A stretch of DNA of 17,491 nucleotides from CAZUZS01 sp964624795 (GTDB taxonomy: Bacteria; Calditrichota; Calditrichia; RBG-13-44-9), in NCBI GenBank assembly GCA_964624795.1, contig CAZUZS010000083.1, forward strand, positions 1 to 17,491. Direction: 5' to 3'. This document shows, piece by piece, positions 7,037-15,315 of this stretch. Position 1 is the stretch's first letter. Each line of letters opens with the position of its first letter. The translations under genes were made by a program, and so were the position numbers. The notes under the pieces were generated by a model that saw nothing but the letters and a program-made list of their open reading frames with translations, did not search any database and was not told the DNA's origin.

Positions 7037-8158
7037 ATGCGGCGAATACTATTCATGATGCGTAAAGAATTCCTGCAAATTTTCCGCGATCCGCCCATGA
7101 TTGGCATCATCTTTATGGTGCCCCTTGTTCAGTTATTCGTCCTCGCTTACGCGATTACCACCGACGTAAAGCATATCAAGCTTACCATTATGGATTTTGA
7201 CAAAAGTTATGTCAGCAGGCAAATTGAGGATGCTTTCAGCCATACCGAGCGGTTCGACGTGGTCTCCTACACCAGCGATGTTCGCGTCATCGATCAGCAG
7301 ATGCGGGCCTGGGAAACGCAGATGGCGCTGGTGATCCCGGCAAATTTCAGCAGGGATTTGCGGAGAGGATTGAATCCGCAAATTCAAGTGGTAGTAGATG
7401 GGGTGGACGGTAATTCGGCAGGTGTGGCGCTGGGGTACGCCCAGCAGATTTTAGCCGATTACGGATTAAGCTGGGCAACAAGTCCCCGCCACTTCTTGGT
7501 TCCCCGGGATATGCATCTGGTGACAATGTGGCCGCGGATGTGGTACAATCCCAATCTGGATAGCAAGGAATACATGGTACCCGGCATCGTGGTGATCCTG
7601 CTGACCATCATTCCCATGATGCTTTCCGCCATGAGCCTGGTAAAAGAGAAAGAAATCGGCACCCTGGAACAGCTTATGGTGACGCCCCTTCGCAAGCACC
7701 AGCTTTTGCTGGGGAAGCTTATCCCTTTTCTTATTCTATCATACTTCGAGTTAGCGCTGGTCATGGCCTTTGCAATTGTGGTTTTCCAAATCAGCATGAT
7801 CGGCAGTTACACACTACTGGCCGCCCTGTCGCTGCTGTATTTGTTCACGACCATTGGGCTGGGAATTTTCGTCTCGACATTTACCGGCTCCCAGCAGCAG
7901 GCCATGTTTTTCTCCTGGTTCTTTATGGTGTTTATGCTCCTGATGAGCGGATTCTTTATCCCCATTGAAAATATGCCCAAATCTTTGCAGGCGCTGACAT
8001 ACCTCAACCCGATGCGCTATTTCATGTACATCATCCGTGATATTTTTGAGAAAGGCAGCAGCATCCGGTTTCTGTGGAGAGATGTGATCCCCATGACTGC
8101 ATTCGGACTGATTATCATTTCGTCGGGTGTGATTAAATTTCGTAAGCGAATTAGCTAA
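7037..8158 (+). CDS. ABC-2 type permease, second subunit (YbhR-like)
   Basis: 373 residues, same architecture as its neighbour. RKEFLQIFRDPPMIGIIFMVPLVQLFV forms the N-terminus and first helix. An extracytoplasmic domain (about 48-175) follows, then five helices, with the conserved KEKEIGTLEQLMVTPLRKHQLLLGK segment between the second and third helices and MLLMSGFFIPIENMPKSLQ near the end. The two permeases are clearly paralogous but diverged, as expected for partners in a heterodimer. The ATG lies one base after the preceding TGA, with GGAG in the end of that gene as ribosome site, so the pair is probably translationally coupled. This is the last gene of the cluster; the next gene is convergent. 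Confidence 0.95.
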   Translation: MRRILFMMRKEFLQIFRDPPMIGIIFMVPLVQLFVLAYAITTDVKHIKLTIMDFDKSYVSRQIEDAFSHTERFDVVSYTSDVRVIDQQMRAWETQMALVIPANFSRDLRRGLNPQIQVVVDGVDGNSAGVALGYAQQILADYGLSWATSPRHFLVPRDMHLVTMWPRMWYNPNLDSKEYMVPGIVVILLTIIPMMLSAMSLVKEKEIGTLEQLMVTPLRKHQLLLGKLIPFLILSYFELALVMAFAIVVFQISMIGSYTLLAALSLLYLFTTIGLGIFVSTFTGSQQQAMFFSWFFMVFMLLMSGFFIPIENMPKSLQALTYLNPMRYFMYIIRDIFEKGSSIRFLWRDVIPMTAFGLIIISSGVIKFRKRIS

Positions 8159-8252
8159 GATCATGGCGCAAAGCGCATGGCGAAGCTGCAGAACGGAGAA
8201 TGGGTCGGCAAGTGGTGAAAAGGTTATCCCATGAACACTGGTCATTAGTCAC

Positions 8253-8276
8253 TGATCATTGATTATTGATCATTGA
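8253..8276. repeat. Short tandem-like repeat TGATCATTGA x2 between convergent genes
   Basis: TGATCATTGA occurs at 8253-8262 and again at 8267-8276, preceded by related pieces (GGTCATTAG, GTCACTGATC) from about 8240. TGATCA is self-complementary, so the tract can also fold on itself. It fills the end of the 119-base gap between two convergent genes and stops one base before the nuclease stop codon. No GC-rich hairpin plus T-run terminator is visible in this gap. Confidence 0.6.
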
Positions 8277-8277
8277 A

Positions 8278-11200
8278 CTACCTTTCCGCTCCGCGAAGCT
8301 TCTTCTGCTTCTGCCAATTTACCCGGCACAGCGGCAGGAATTGGCAATTTTTCTTATTCCAGCTTTTGCACCGGCTTTCGTCGGTGGTGTGCGGAAAATG
8401 CCCGGCGCGGATTCCGCGAATATACTGAACCGCGAATTCGAAAGTGTGCTGGATAAAGTCCTGCAGACTGGCCGGTCCTTTTTCCAGCACATATTTATCA
8501 TTTGGCAGTAAAGCCGATTTGCCCACCCGCATCGTTCCGATAGCGGCATTTGAATCCATAAAAACCATGCGTTTGTTGATTTCTGTCGCCTTCCGCAGCT
8601 CGTAGTAAACCCCGCCCGCCGGTTCGAGATTTTCATACTGATCCCGCAGCAAATCCAAGGCAGCCTTCAGATAAATCGGCAGTTGCAGCCGCATGCCTTC
8701 CCACATTTCGTTCAGGACGGGAGTGTGGCCGGTCTTGTAGTCCACTACCAGAAGTACGCCTTCCGGCGATATCTCCACCCGGTCGATTTTCCCCCGGAAG
8801 CGAAATTCTTCATCACCGGCTTTCCAGGCAACCGACTCCTCCGTGGATGCGGGATCGGTTTGTTCCGGCTGCTCCCGGCGGTTTCCAAACGACAGCTCAA
8901 AGTGGAGCGGCTGGGTGGCGTAATCCGCGGCAATCTCTTGCTCATACTCCCAGAATATTTCCAGCAAACCTTTTGCGCCGGGGCCTCCCAGGTAGAACTC
9001 CTTTTCCAGGACAAAAAGGATGCTGCGCGGAACCGGGATTTTCCTCCACTCCTGTTCGGCGATTTGCCGCAGGCGCTGTACGGTTCGCCGGGTCGGCGGG
9101 TTTTCCCGGTAAAACCTGAACAGTATTTCATGGATTAGCAATCCGCGATCCAGCGGCGACAAAAATTCTTCCGCTTCTTCCAGTGGCTCGGTTCCGAGAA
9201 TCCTTTGGAAGAAAAAAATCATGGGGCATTTGGCATACGCCTCCAACTGGGTGATGGAAAAGCTCTTCTGCCTGTAATATTCCTCCAGCCACAATGCGCT
9301 CAGCGAATCATTCTGCAGTTCGCCTTCCCAGGCAGTGGGCGCAGAAGCATCCCGGCGCATTTTTTCCACCCGGTGGTGAAAAATGAACGAATCGAAAAAA
9401 GCGGCATCCAGTTGCGAACGGATATTCTCCGGCAGCGTGTCCCACCGGAGGTCTTCCTCCCGGTTCGCCACCGCCGGGCTTATTCTCGCCAGAACATCCG
9501 CCGGGGTGAAAAGCTCGACCTGTTTTTCTTTCTGCAGGGAGGAAACCGAGATACGTTCCAGCTCCCGCAGAAAAATGGAAGGAAGTACCGGGTTGTCCTG
9601 GTGGAAGCGGGGATAGGAAAATTGGACGCAGCGGGTCGGCATCTGCAGAATACGCAGGAACGTTTCCCGGTCGCGCTGCAATGAGTCCGGCGGAACAAAT
9701 GCCCGCAGCCTGCCATCCAGCGTTTGCGGGTTAGCAAAAAAAGACTCCTGCCTTGCCGGGATCACCTGGTCTTCCATTCCCAGCACAAAAACCGCGGTAA
9801 ATTCCTGCTCGCTCACCTCCCTGAAGGGGATAATCTGCACGCCAACACTCCGGGGACGCCGGAGATGGAAGGTCGTTGTTTCTGTCAGCAACACAAGCTT
9901 CTGTAGAAAATCATCAGGTGCAATTTTCTGGTCGGGTGCAAGATCGGACGCCGCCGCCTGCCAGAAAAAGAGGATTTCCATAAACTGCCGCAAACCGGCG
10001 AGATTTCTCTCCGCCGGTGCCTCTCCTCCCGCCCTCGCCTCACGAATCAGGTTCTTGGCGGTTTCATGGCGCATAAAAAAATCCGCAACAAAACCATAAA
10101 TTTCCGGCGCAGTGTGACTTTTGCTAAAAAATTCCGCGTCCCGGAACAACTCTTCCAATGCTGCGATCAAACGCCTATAGTCTTCAATTGCATCGGAAGC
10201 CGGCTCATCTTCACCCGCCTGTTGCGCATAAAATGCCTGTTCCTTCTTAAGATAATCGATGATAGTCCGTGCTCCCGAACGCACCCTCATTCCGGAGAGA
10301 ATTTTTTTGTAGCGGGTGCTTTGCACAGTTCGCCGGTAATGGAAAAACGGCGACTGCAATATTTTCTGAACAAGCGATAAAGGGAAATCTTCCTGCGCCA
10401 GGCGAGCGAATACCAGGAAATGCTGGACAGGTAACGACTGATCCAGCCGCTCGGATTCCAGCGAGGTGAACGGAATCCGGTAGCGGTGCAGAACCGTTTC
10501 CAGGAGCGCCCGGTAGGAAGCAGGCGCCGGGCTGGTGACGACGATTTGACGATACTCCAGTTCTTCATCAACCACTAACCGCTTGATCTGCCCCACCAGA
10601 TTCTCGACTTCCCGCAGACGATCCACCGCCGGAAGAATGGAAAAATTTTTCTCGATCACTGGTTGATCCTGGTACAATTGAAACAGCGAGCCGCTTATAG
10701 CTTCCGAATCCAGGTGCTCGTGCAGCGTTTCAGACACCGCCTTCAATTTCGTAAAAAGCTCATTTTTGATTGAAAAGATCTCAGGGTTGTTACCATAGCC
10801 CAGCAGCAGGTAATTAGTAATCCCCAAATCAGCCAATTTCCTGACGAGCACAAGGTGTCGTTCTCTGAAAAAATCAACGTTCTCCCAAACAATTGTCTTC
10901 AGATTGGGAAAAAAATTATGCAGGAATTCTGGCGAGAGCTTATCCGGAATGCGTTGCAACAGCTCGGCTTCATCGAGATAGCCTTGTCTCAGCCGCTCAC
11001 GATATGCATTAAATAACAGCGACAAATCGGACTTTAAAAGATCGCCGGCGTTTGGTGCGAGCCGGTTTTTGCCTTCCGGCAGAAGGGTGTTTTCAGCGGC
11101 ATCCAAACGCACTTCATCGAAAAATTGCAGCAGACTTTTCACCATTCCGGTGGAAAACGTTTGTTCCGGAAAAGTGAAATATTTGAGATTTCCCCGTTGG

Positions 11201-11502
11201 AGTGAAATGACATCGTGCAGGACGATTGCTCGCTGTCCGTAGCTTAGCAACTGAGCGGGAATATCAAGTTTTTCAAGCAGCATCTGGAAAAAACCAGATA
11301 CCGTATGAAATGGAAAGGCGGTAGAAAGGCTCCCGGATTCCCCCAGTAAATACTGCTGTTTTAAGAATTCAGCACGTTCCGCGTTTGGGGAGAGGTAAAG
11401 AGAACTGCCGTCCCCTGAGAGAACATCGGGGTGTTCTGAAATGAAGCTATTGGCCATCCGGCAAAAATCCGGCCCGTAATGAAGTTCAATTTTCGCAGGC
11501 AT
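8278..11502 (-). CDS. AddB-like PD-(D/E)XK nuclease / inactivated helicase-type protein
   Basis: 1074 residues. The first two thirds resemble the helicase-like part of AddB/RecC-type proteins, including VFVLGMEDQVIPARQ (about 568-582), equivalent to the LGLxxGxxP-like segment. I see no GxGKT Walker A, so it is probably not an active ATPase. The C-terminal third is a RecB-type nuclease: SITQLEAYAKCP opens it (Cys759), GKIDRVE gives Asp907, VVDYKTG gives Asp921 and Lys923, and QLPIY gives Gln940 and Tyr944. Cys1045, Cys1053 and Cys1059 close it. Together with Cys759 these match the Fe-S staple of AddB nucleases, but the spacing C-x7-C-x5-C differs from the usual C-x2-C-x5-C. Its likely role is processing DNA ends for recombination, with an AddA-type helicase partner that is not in this window. 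The gene stands alone, flanked by genes in the opposite orientation. The ribosome site is weak (GAAAGAG). Confidence 0.9.
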   Translation of the reverse strand: MPAKIELHYGPDFCRMANSFISEHPDVLSGDGSSLYLSPNAERAEFLKQQYLLGESGSLSTAFPFHTVSGFFQMLLEKLDIPAQLLSYGQRAIVLHDVISLQRGNLKYFTFPEQTFSTGMVKSLLQFFDEVRLDAAENTLLPEGKNRLAPNAGDLLKSDLSLLFNAYRERLRQGYLDEAELLQRIPDKLSPEFLHNFFPNLKTIVWENVDFFRERHLVLVRKLADLGITNYLLLGYGNNPEIFSIKNELFTKLKAVSETLHEHLDSEAISGSLFQLYQDQPVIEKNFSILPAVDRLREVENLVGQIKRLVVDEELEYRQIVVTSPAPASYRALLETVLHRYRIPFTSLESERLDQSLPVQHFLVFARLAQEDFPLSLVQKILQSPFFHYRRTVQSTRYKKILSGMRVRSGARTIIDYLKKEQAFYAQQAGEDEPASDAIEDYRRLIAALEELFRDAEFFSKSHTAPEIYGFVADFFMRHETAKNLIREARAGGEAPAERNLAGLRQFMEILFFWQAAASDLAPDQKIAPDDFLQKLVLLTETTTFHLRRPRSVGVQIIPFREVSEQEFTAVFVLGMEDQVIPARQESFFANPQTLDGRLRAFVPPDSLQRDRETFLRILQMPTRCVQFSYPRFHQDNPVLPSIFLRELERISVSSLQKEKQVELFTPADVLARISPAVANREEDLRWDTLPENIRSQLDAAFFDSFIFHHRVEKMRRDASAPTAWEGELQNDSLSALWLEEYYRQKSFSITQLEAYAKCPMIFFFQRILGTEPLEEAEEFLSPLDRGLLIHEILFRFYRENPPTRRTVQRLRQIAEQEWRKIPVPRSILFVLEKEFYLGGPGAKGLLEIFWEYEQEIAADYATQPLHFELSFGNRREQPEQTDPASTEESVAWKAGDEEFRFRGKIDRVEISPEGVLLVVDYKTGHTPVLNEMWEGMRLQLPIYLKAALDLLRDQYENLEPAGGVYYELRKATEINKRMVFMDSNAAIGTMRVGKSALLPNDKYVLEKGPASLQDFIQHTFEFAVQYIRGIRAGHFPHTTDESRCKSWNKKNCQFLPLCRVNWQKQKKLRGAER

Positions 11503-11526
11503 ACTTTTTCTCTTTCATCATAAATG

Positions 11527-11555
11527 AATATAGAAAATCGCACTGCGCATGGCAA
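11527..11555 (-). promoter_or_regulatory. Sigma70-type promoter of the AddB-like gene
   Basis: On the minus strand TTGCCA (11550-11555) and TATATT (11527-11532) lie exactly 17 bases apart, each 5/6 to consensus. Transcription would begin near 11520, about 18 bases before the ATG at 11502. Confidence 0.65.
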
Positions 11556-11659
11556 GATGCCAGATCAAATCCAAGAAACGAAAAGAACTATTTCGCCAAC
11601 ACTATGAAAAAACTTGCTTTGCAGTTTGAATGTTGACATTTTTATGGTGAAATCAATTT

Positions 11660-11663
11660 GGAG
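11660..11663 (+). promoter_or_regulatory. Ribosome binding site favouring start 11668
   Basis: GGAG lies four bases before ATG 11668. Two earlier in-frame starts, TTG 11614 and ATG 11644, have no such site and would add polar residues before the first membrane helix. Confidence 0.5.
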
Positions 11664-11667
11664 TGAT

Positions 11668-12867
11668 ATGACGCCATTTTTGGGGCTGTTGCTTATCCTG
11701 CTCCTCTCCTTAATCGGAACCCGGCTGTTCAGCCGCAGCACGGTGGTTAAAACGCCGCTATTCTCAGGCCTGATCGTCAGCGGTATTCCCTATATTGTGG
11801 CGGGTGTACTCCTCGGTCCCCGCGTTTTCAATTTCCTGAATCTGCAAATCATTCACAGCCTCGATCCCCTCATCAGCCTTGCCCTGGGATGGATTGGCCT
11901 GTTGTTCGGGATTCAATTGCGCTGGAAAAATCTGCAGCGGTTTCCGGCCAATTATCTTTTGTTCACCTCCACGCAAAGCCTCATCGCGTTTGCGATAATC
12001 TTTATTTTGATGAGCGCCGGCATGCAAATTATGGCGCCGTCCCTGTTCGAAAATCGGTGGGAAGGCGTCATTATTCTTGCCGCTCTTGGCTCTATTACGG
12101 CCCCGCTTTCCATCGCGCGGATCGTTTTCGAGAAAAAGGCGCAGGGGCGGCTAACGCACCTGCTTCAGTTTATTTCCAGTCTGGATGCATTTTGGGGGAT
12201 CACCATCGCCGGTTTCGCAATGGCGATCTTTCACCCCGCGGCGACACAATGGTTCTCCTCCGCCTGGCAGTGGATTCTGCTTTCCGTTGTAATCAGCATC
12301 AGCCTGGGGCTGCTCTTTCGGTATCTCATCCGACTGAGGTTCCAGCAGGATGAAATTTTTCTCCTGGTTTTCGGCCTGCTGATCTTCACCAGTGGAATCG
12401 GTTTTTACCTCCACCTTTCTCCCATTTTGCTGGCGATGATCGCCGGGATAACGCTTGCCCAATTTCGCCGGGAATCGGAAAAGGTGGTCCGCGTCCTGCA
12501 CATGGCCGAGAAACCGATCTACCTGTTCCTCTTGGTCTTTGCCGGCGCACTCTGGAACTACCGTTTCTGGGGAGAAATTATTTTAATCCTTCTTTTCCTG
12601 GCAGCACGCCTGCTGGGGAAATACATTGGCGGGCTTATCAGCGTGAAAAAAATTGATTGCGCTTTCCCAATTCCGCCACAAATCGGGAAAGCGACCTTAT
12701 CTTTTGGCGGCGTCTCGCTGGCGATTGCGTTTAATTTCCAGCTTTTCTACCCCGGAATGGTTGGCGATTTTCTGATGAGCGCAACCATTTTAGGAATCCT
12801 GGTTTTCGATGAATACACCGCAATCAGCACGCAGAACATTTTACGCGAGCAGGGGGAGATTCAATGA
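11668..12867 (+). CDS. Cation/proton antiporter, CPA2-like, first subunit (Na_H_Exchanger domain)
   Basis: 399 residues from ATG 11668 (longer starts at 11644 and 11614 are possible). It is almost entirely hydrophobic, with about 11-13 membrane helices. It contains GVLLGPRVFNFL early, the family's GxxLGP motif, then the helix-4-like segment ALGSITAPLSIARI (139-152) and the helix-5-like segment SSLDAFWGITIAGF with Asp173. The family exchanges Na+ or K+ for protons across the inner membrane. The residue before the key Asp is Leu, not the Asn, Asp or Gln of well-studied members, and the second antiporter differs again. No cytosolic regulatory domain (TrkA/RCK) follows. Its stop overlaps the start of the next antiporter in an ATGA. 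The two probably form one two-subunit transporter; ion specificity cannot be told. Confidence 0.9.
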   Translation: MTPFLGLLLILLLSLIGTRLFSRSTVVKTPLFSGLIVSGIPYIVAGVLLGPRVFNFLNLQIIHSLDPLISLALGWIGLLFGIQLRWKNLQRFPANYLLFTSTQSLIAFAIIFILMSAGMQIMAPSLFENRWEGVIILAALGSITAPLSIARIVFEKKAQGRLTHLLQFISSLDAFWGITIAGFAMAIFHPAATQWFSSAWQWILLSVVISISLGLLFRYLIRLRFQQDEIFLLVFGLLIFTSGIGFYLHLSPILLAMIAGITLAQFRRESEKVVRVLHMAEKPIYLFLLVFAGALWNYRFWGEIILILLFLAARLLGKYIGGLISVKKIDCAFPIPPQIGKATLSFGGVSLAIAFNFQLFYPGMVGDFLMSATILGILVFDEYTAISTQNILREQGEIQ

Positions 12868-14156
12868 AACGCATGGCCATTGCTCTCATACTGCTGGCAC
12901 TTCTGATGGCGTTTTTCGTGCATATTGAATTCAGGGGAGAAAACCAGTTGCGCGCGGAAAGCATGATGGCACTGGGCTTTACTCTGATGGTGGCATATCT
13001 CTTCGGGAAAATGGTTACACGAATCCGGCTGCCCAAAATAACCGGCTATATCTTAGCCGGAATTCTTTTTGGGCCTTATGTTTTTAACCTGCTTTCCAAA
13101 CCGGTGGTCGTTAATCTGCAATTAATAGACAATATTGCCCTCAGCCTGATCGCACTTACCGCCGGAGGCGAATTCCGGTATAAAGCTATCAAGCCGCAGT
13201 TGAAGACAATTGGTAGTGCAATTTTCTGGCAAGTCGTTGTAGTAATGTTCTGCTTTCTTTTGTTCATTCCTTTATATAAACAGAATATCGCATTCCTCGC
13301 AAATCAAACGCTCCCGGTGGTCATCGGTGTGGCTCTTATTTTCGGAGCGCTGTCCATTGCCAAATCCCCGGCAACCACGATTGCAATTATCACCGAAACG
13401 GGTGCCCGCGGACGTTTCACGGATTTTGTCCTGGGCGTGACGGTCTTCAAGGATATTATCGTGGTGCTGATTTTTTCGATCACGCTGGCATTCTCCAAAC
13501 CGCTTATTCTGGAGGAAAGCAAATTGCAGATGGGCTATGTGTTTACAGTTATTTTCGAGATCGCATCTTCCATCATCGCCGGGTTTGGCGCCGGATTTCT
13601 AATTCTACTGTATCTCAAATATATCAACCGGCAAAAAGCGCTATTTTTGTTGGGTGCAATTTTACTGGGGATCGAATTATCAGTCCTGTTTCACCTGGAA
13701 GTCATCCTGGTATTTATGGTTGCCGGCTTCTTCATTCAAAATTTCAGCGGCGCCGGAGACGAATTGATCCGCGCCATCGAAAGCACCTCGCTGCCAATTT
13801 TTGTAACCTTCTTTACTATCGCCGGCGCCTCTCTGAACTTTCCTATTTTCCTCGAATACTGGTCGCTGGCGCTGCTAATGGTGGTGCTGCGAGCGGCAAC
13901 CACCTACGGAGGAACTTACCTGGGTGGGAAACTCACCGGCGCCAGTTCCGAAATCAAGAATTACGGCTGGATGGGTTTTATCGGGCAGGCCGGGCTTACC
14001 CTCGGACTCAGCATTTTGGTTGTGAAGAACATACCCGGGCCGATTGGCCTGAGTATCAGAACGCTGGTCATCGCCACAATTGCCATTAACCAGATAATCG
14101 GCCCGGTTTTATTCCGCTATGCGGTAGAAAAAGTCGGCGAAGCAAGAACAATCTGA
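12864..14156 (+). CDS. Cation/proton antiporter, CPA2-like, second subunit (Na_H_Exchanger domain)
   Basis: 430 residues. An N-terminal hydrophobic segment (4-22) is followed by the typical antiporter core: RLPKITGYILAGILFGPYVF (55-74), SLIALTAGGEFRYKAIKP, helix 4 FGALSIAKSPATTIAIITE (160-178) and helix 5 GVTVFKDIIVVLIF with Lys196-Asp197. FMVAGFFIQNFS and a conserved C-terminal half ending near GFIGQAGLTLGLSILV follow. Asp197 aligns with the essential aspartate of KefC/NapA-type exchangers, but the preceding residue is Lys. The start ATG overlaps the previous stop by four bases (ATGA), with GGGGGAG just before it, so translation is coupled. It has no RCK domain. The gene order suggests that both proteins are made in equal amounts and act together. 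Confidence 0.94.
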   Translation: MKRMAIALILLALLMAFFVHIEFRGENQLRAESMMALGFTLMVAYLFGKMVTRIRLPKITGYILAGILFGPYVFNLLSKPVVVNLQLIDNIALSLIALTAGGEFRYKAIKPQLKTIGSAIFWQVVVVMFCFLLFIPLYKQNIAFLANQTLPVVIGVALIFGALSIAKSPATTIAIITETGARGRFTDFVLGVTVFKDIIVVLIFSITLAFSKPLILEESKLQMGYVFTVIFEIASSIIAGFGAGFLILLYLKYINRQKALFLLGAILLGIELSVLFHLEVILVFMVAGFFIQNFSGAGDELIRAIESTSLPIFVTFFTIAGASLNFPIFLEYWSLALLMVVLRAATTYGGTYLGGKLTGASSEIKNYGWMGFIGQAGLTLGLSILVVKNIPGPIGLSIRTLVIATIAINQIIGPVLFRYAVEKVGEARTI

Positions 14157-14485
14157 ACACTCCAATCTCATCGATCAAATTGCCACCACCAAAATCAGTG
14201 TGACCAAAAGCCGGATGGATCGGGAATGGCAGCGATCCGATTTCCGTTAATGCGCAGCCGGAACACATAAACGAGAATTCCAGAGATTCTGAAATCGTGC
14301 ATCAATTGTAAACCATGTCAAATAGAAGTGCAATTTCAGAAATCAGAATGTAACTTCATAATCCGAAAATATTGTGTTATATTTAGCGCTCGAAAAAGAG
14401 AGGCGATTGGGTTCTGTAAAAATGTGCAAATAATTAAAATTGTAACTTTATTCTTACAACAAAATCTAAATACATAGTTTGAGAG
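14157..14485. other. 329-base intergenic region before the sigma-factor gene
   Basis: I see no gene here. The left part has a weak hairpin (GGATCG...CGATCC, near 14216-14240) without a T-run, so it is a poor terminator candidate for the antiporter pair. The right part is AT-rich and holds a possible promoter at 14355-14383. It also holds two copies of an 11-base sequence: TGTAACTTCAT (14349-14359) and TGTAACTTTAT (14441-14451), which differ at one position. Confidence 0.7.
14355..14383 (+). promoter_or_regulatory. Possible promoter of the sigma/anti-sigma genes
   Basis: TTCATA (14355-14360, 4/6) and TATATT (14378-14383, 5/6) are 17 bases apart, about 100 bases before the sigma-factor start. 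The direct repeats TGTAACTTNAT at 14349 and 14441 could be regulatory or could mark an ECF-type promoter instead. The evidence is weak. Confidence 0.35.
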
Positions 14486-15076
14486 ATGGAAAACAACCAG
14501 GTTAGTTTTCTTGTTGCTAGGGCGAAAAAAGGAGATCAGCAGGCATTTACCGAATTGGTGAATCTATTCAGTGAGAAGATTTATAACCTGGGTTTGCGGA
14601 TTCTGAAAAACCCGGACGATGCCGCGGATGTCCTGCAGGAAACGTTTGTTGCCGTTTATGAAAAAATAGACTCTTTTGACGGACGCTCGAATTTCTTCAC
14701 CTGGCTCTATCGCATAGCGACAAATTTTGCCTTAATGAAGTTGCGAAAGGATAAGAGGACCGTTTTGACGGATCAGGACATGGAGACAAAATTCGATAAC
14801 CCTGACCAGATGCCGGTTCATGAATGGAAAGACCTACCGCTGCGCGAAATGTTAAGTGAGGAATTCCGGAAGCATCTCGATGATGCGGTTAATGAACTGC
14901 CGGAGATATATCGAACGGTTTTTGTAATGAGGGATTTGGAGAACATGTCGATAAAAGAGACCAGTCAAATATTGGGAATAACGGATTCGAACGTAAAGAT
15001 CCGTCTCAAGCGTGCCCGGCTCTTTTTGAGGGAAAGACTCGCGACATATATGAATGAATATGTGAAGGAAGTTTGA
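14486..15076 (+). CDS. ECF-type RNA polymerase sigma factor (RpoE-like)
   Basis: 196 residues with only regions 2 and 4, the ECF plan. Region 2 (about 16-90) includes ARAKKGDQQAFTELVNLF, the core-binding NPDDAADVLQETFVAVYEKI (42-61) and the promoter-melting/-10 segment FFTWLYRIATNFALMKLRK. A linker of about 40 residues follows. Region 4 (about 131-185) has LPEIYRTVFVMRDLENMSIKE and the helix-turn-helix ETSQILGITDSNVKIRLKRAR for -35 recognition. It directs RNA polymerase to a dedicated gene set, often for stress or envelope responses; the targets are unknown. GAGAG precedes the ATG. The next gene starts five bases after its stop and encodes a candidate zinc anti-sigma factor, so activity is probably held in check by that partner. 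Confidence 0.96.
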   Translation: MENNQVSFLVARAKKGDQQAFTELVNLFSEKIYNLGLRILKNPDDAADVLQETFVAVYEKIDSFDGRSNFFTWLYRIATNFALMKLRKDKRTVLTDQDMETKFDNPDQMPVHEWKDLPLREMLSEEFRKHLDDAVNELPEIYRTVFVMRDLENMSIKETSQILGITDSNVKIRLKRARLFLRERLATYMNEYVKEV

Positions 15077-15081
15077 AATAG

Positions 15082-15315
15082 ATGAATCATCACGGTAAAA
15101 AAATTATTGACGAGCTCTGCAATTATCTTGGGCAGGATATCGACCACCCGATGTGCAAAGAACTAATGCTGCACGTGCAGGAATGCCCGGAATGCAAAAT
15201 GTACCTGGATACTGTGAAAATGACCGTCTCGTTGTATAAACAGACCTACGACTCACAGCCGGTTCCCGGCCATGTAAAAGACGAGCTGCTCAAAAAATTA
15301 AATCTCAAGAAGTAG
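15082..15315 (+). CDS. Small soluble anti-sigma factor with HxxxCxxC zinc motif
   Basis: 77 residues with the ZAS-type zinc motif HVQECPEC (His31, Cys35, Cys38). Cys13, His22 or Cys25 could supply the fourth ligand. No membrane segment is present, so unlike RseA-like proteins this factor would be cytoplasmic, more like RsrA or ChrR-type regulators that respond to redox or metal state. The start lies five bases after the sigma-factor stop, with GGAAG in the end of that gene as ribosome site, which indicates co-translation. Binding to the preceding sigma factor is inferred from the motif plus the gene pair. The short length means a sensory domain beyond the zinc motif is unlikely. Confidence 0.82.
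   Translation: MNHHGKKIIDELCNYLGQDIDHPMCKELMLHVQECPECKMYLDTVKMTVSLYKQTYDSQPVPGHVKDELLKKLNLKK

Noticed and set aside
11614..11667. Longer N-terminus of the first antiporter from a TTG or an earlier ATG
   Set aside because: No ribosome site precedes these starts and they add polar residues before the first helix; ATG 11668 has GGAG upstream.
14213..14245. Hairpin GGATCG...CGATCC as a terminator for the antiporter operon
   Set aside because: Six pairs with a 10-base loop and no T-run; not convincing.
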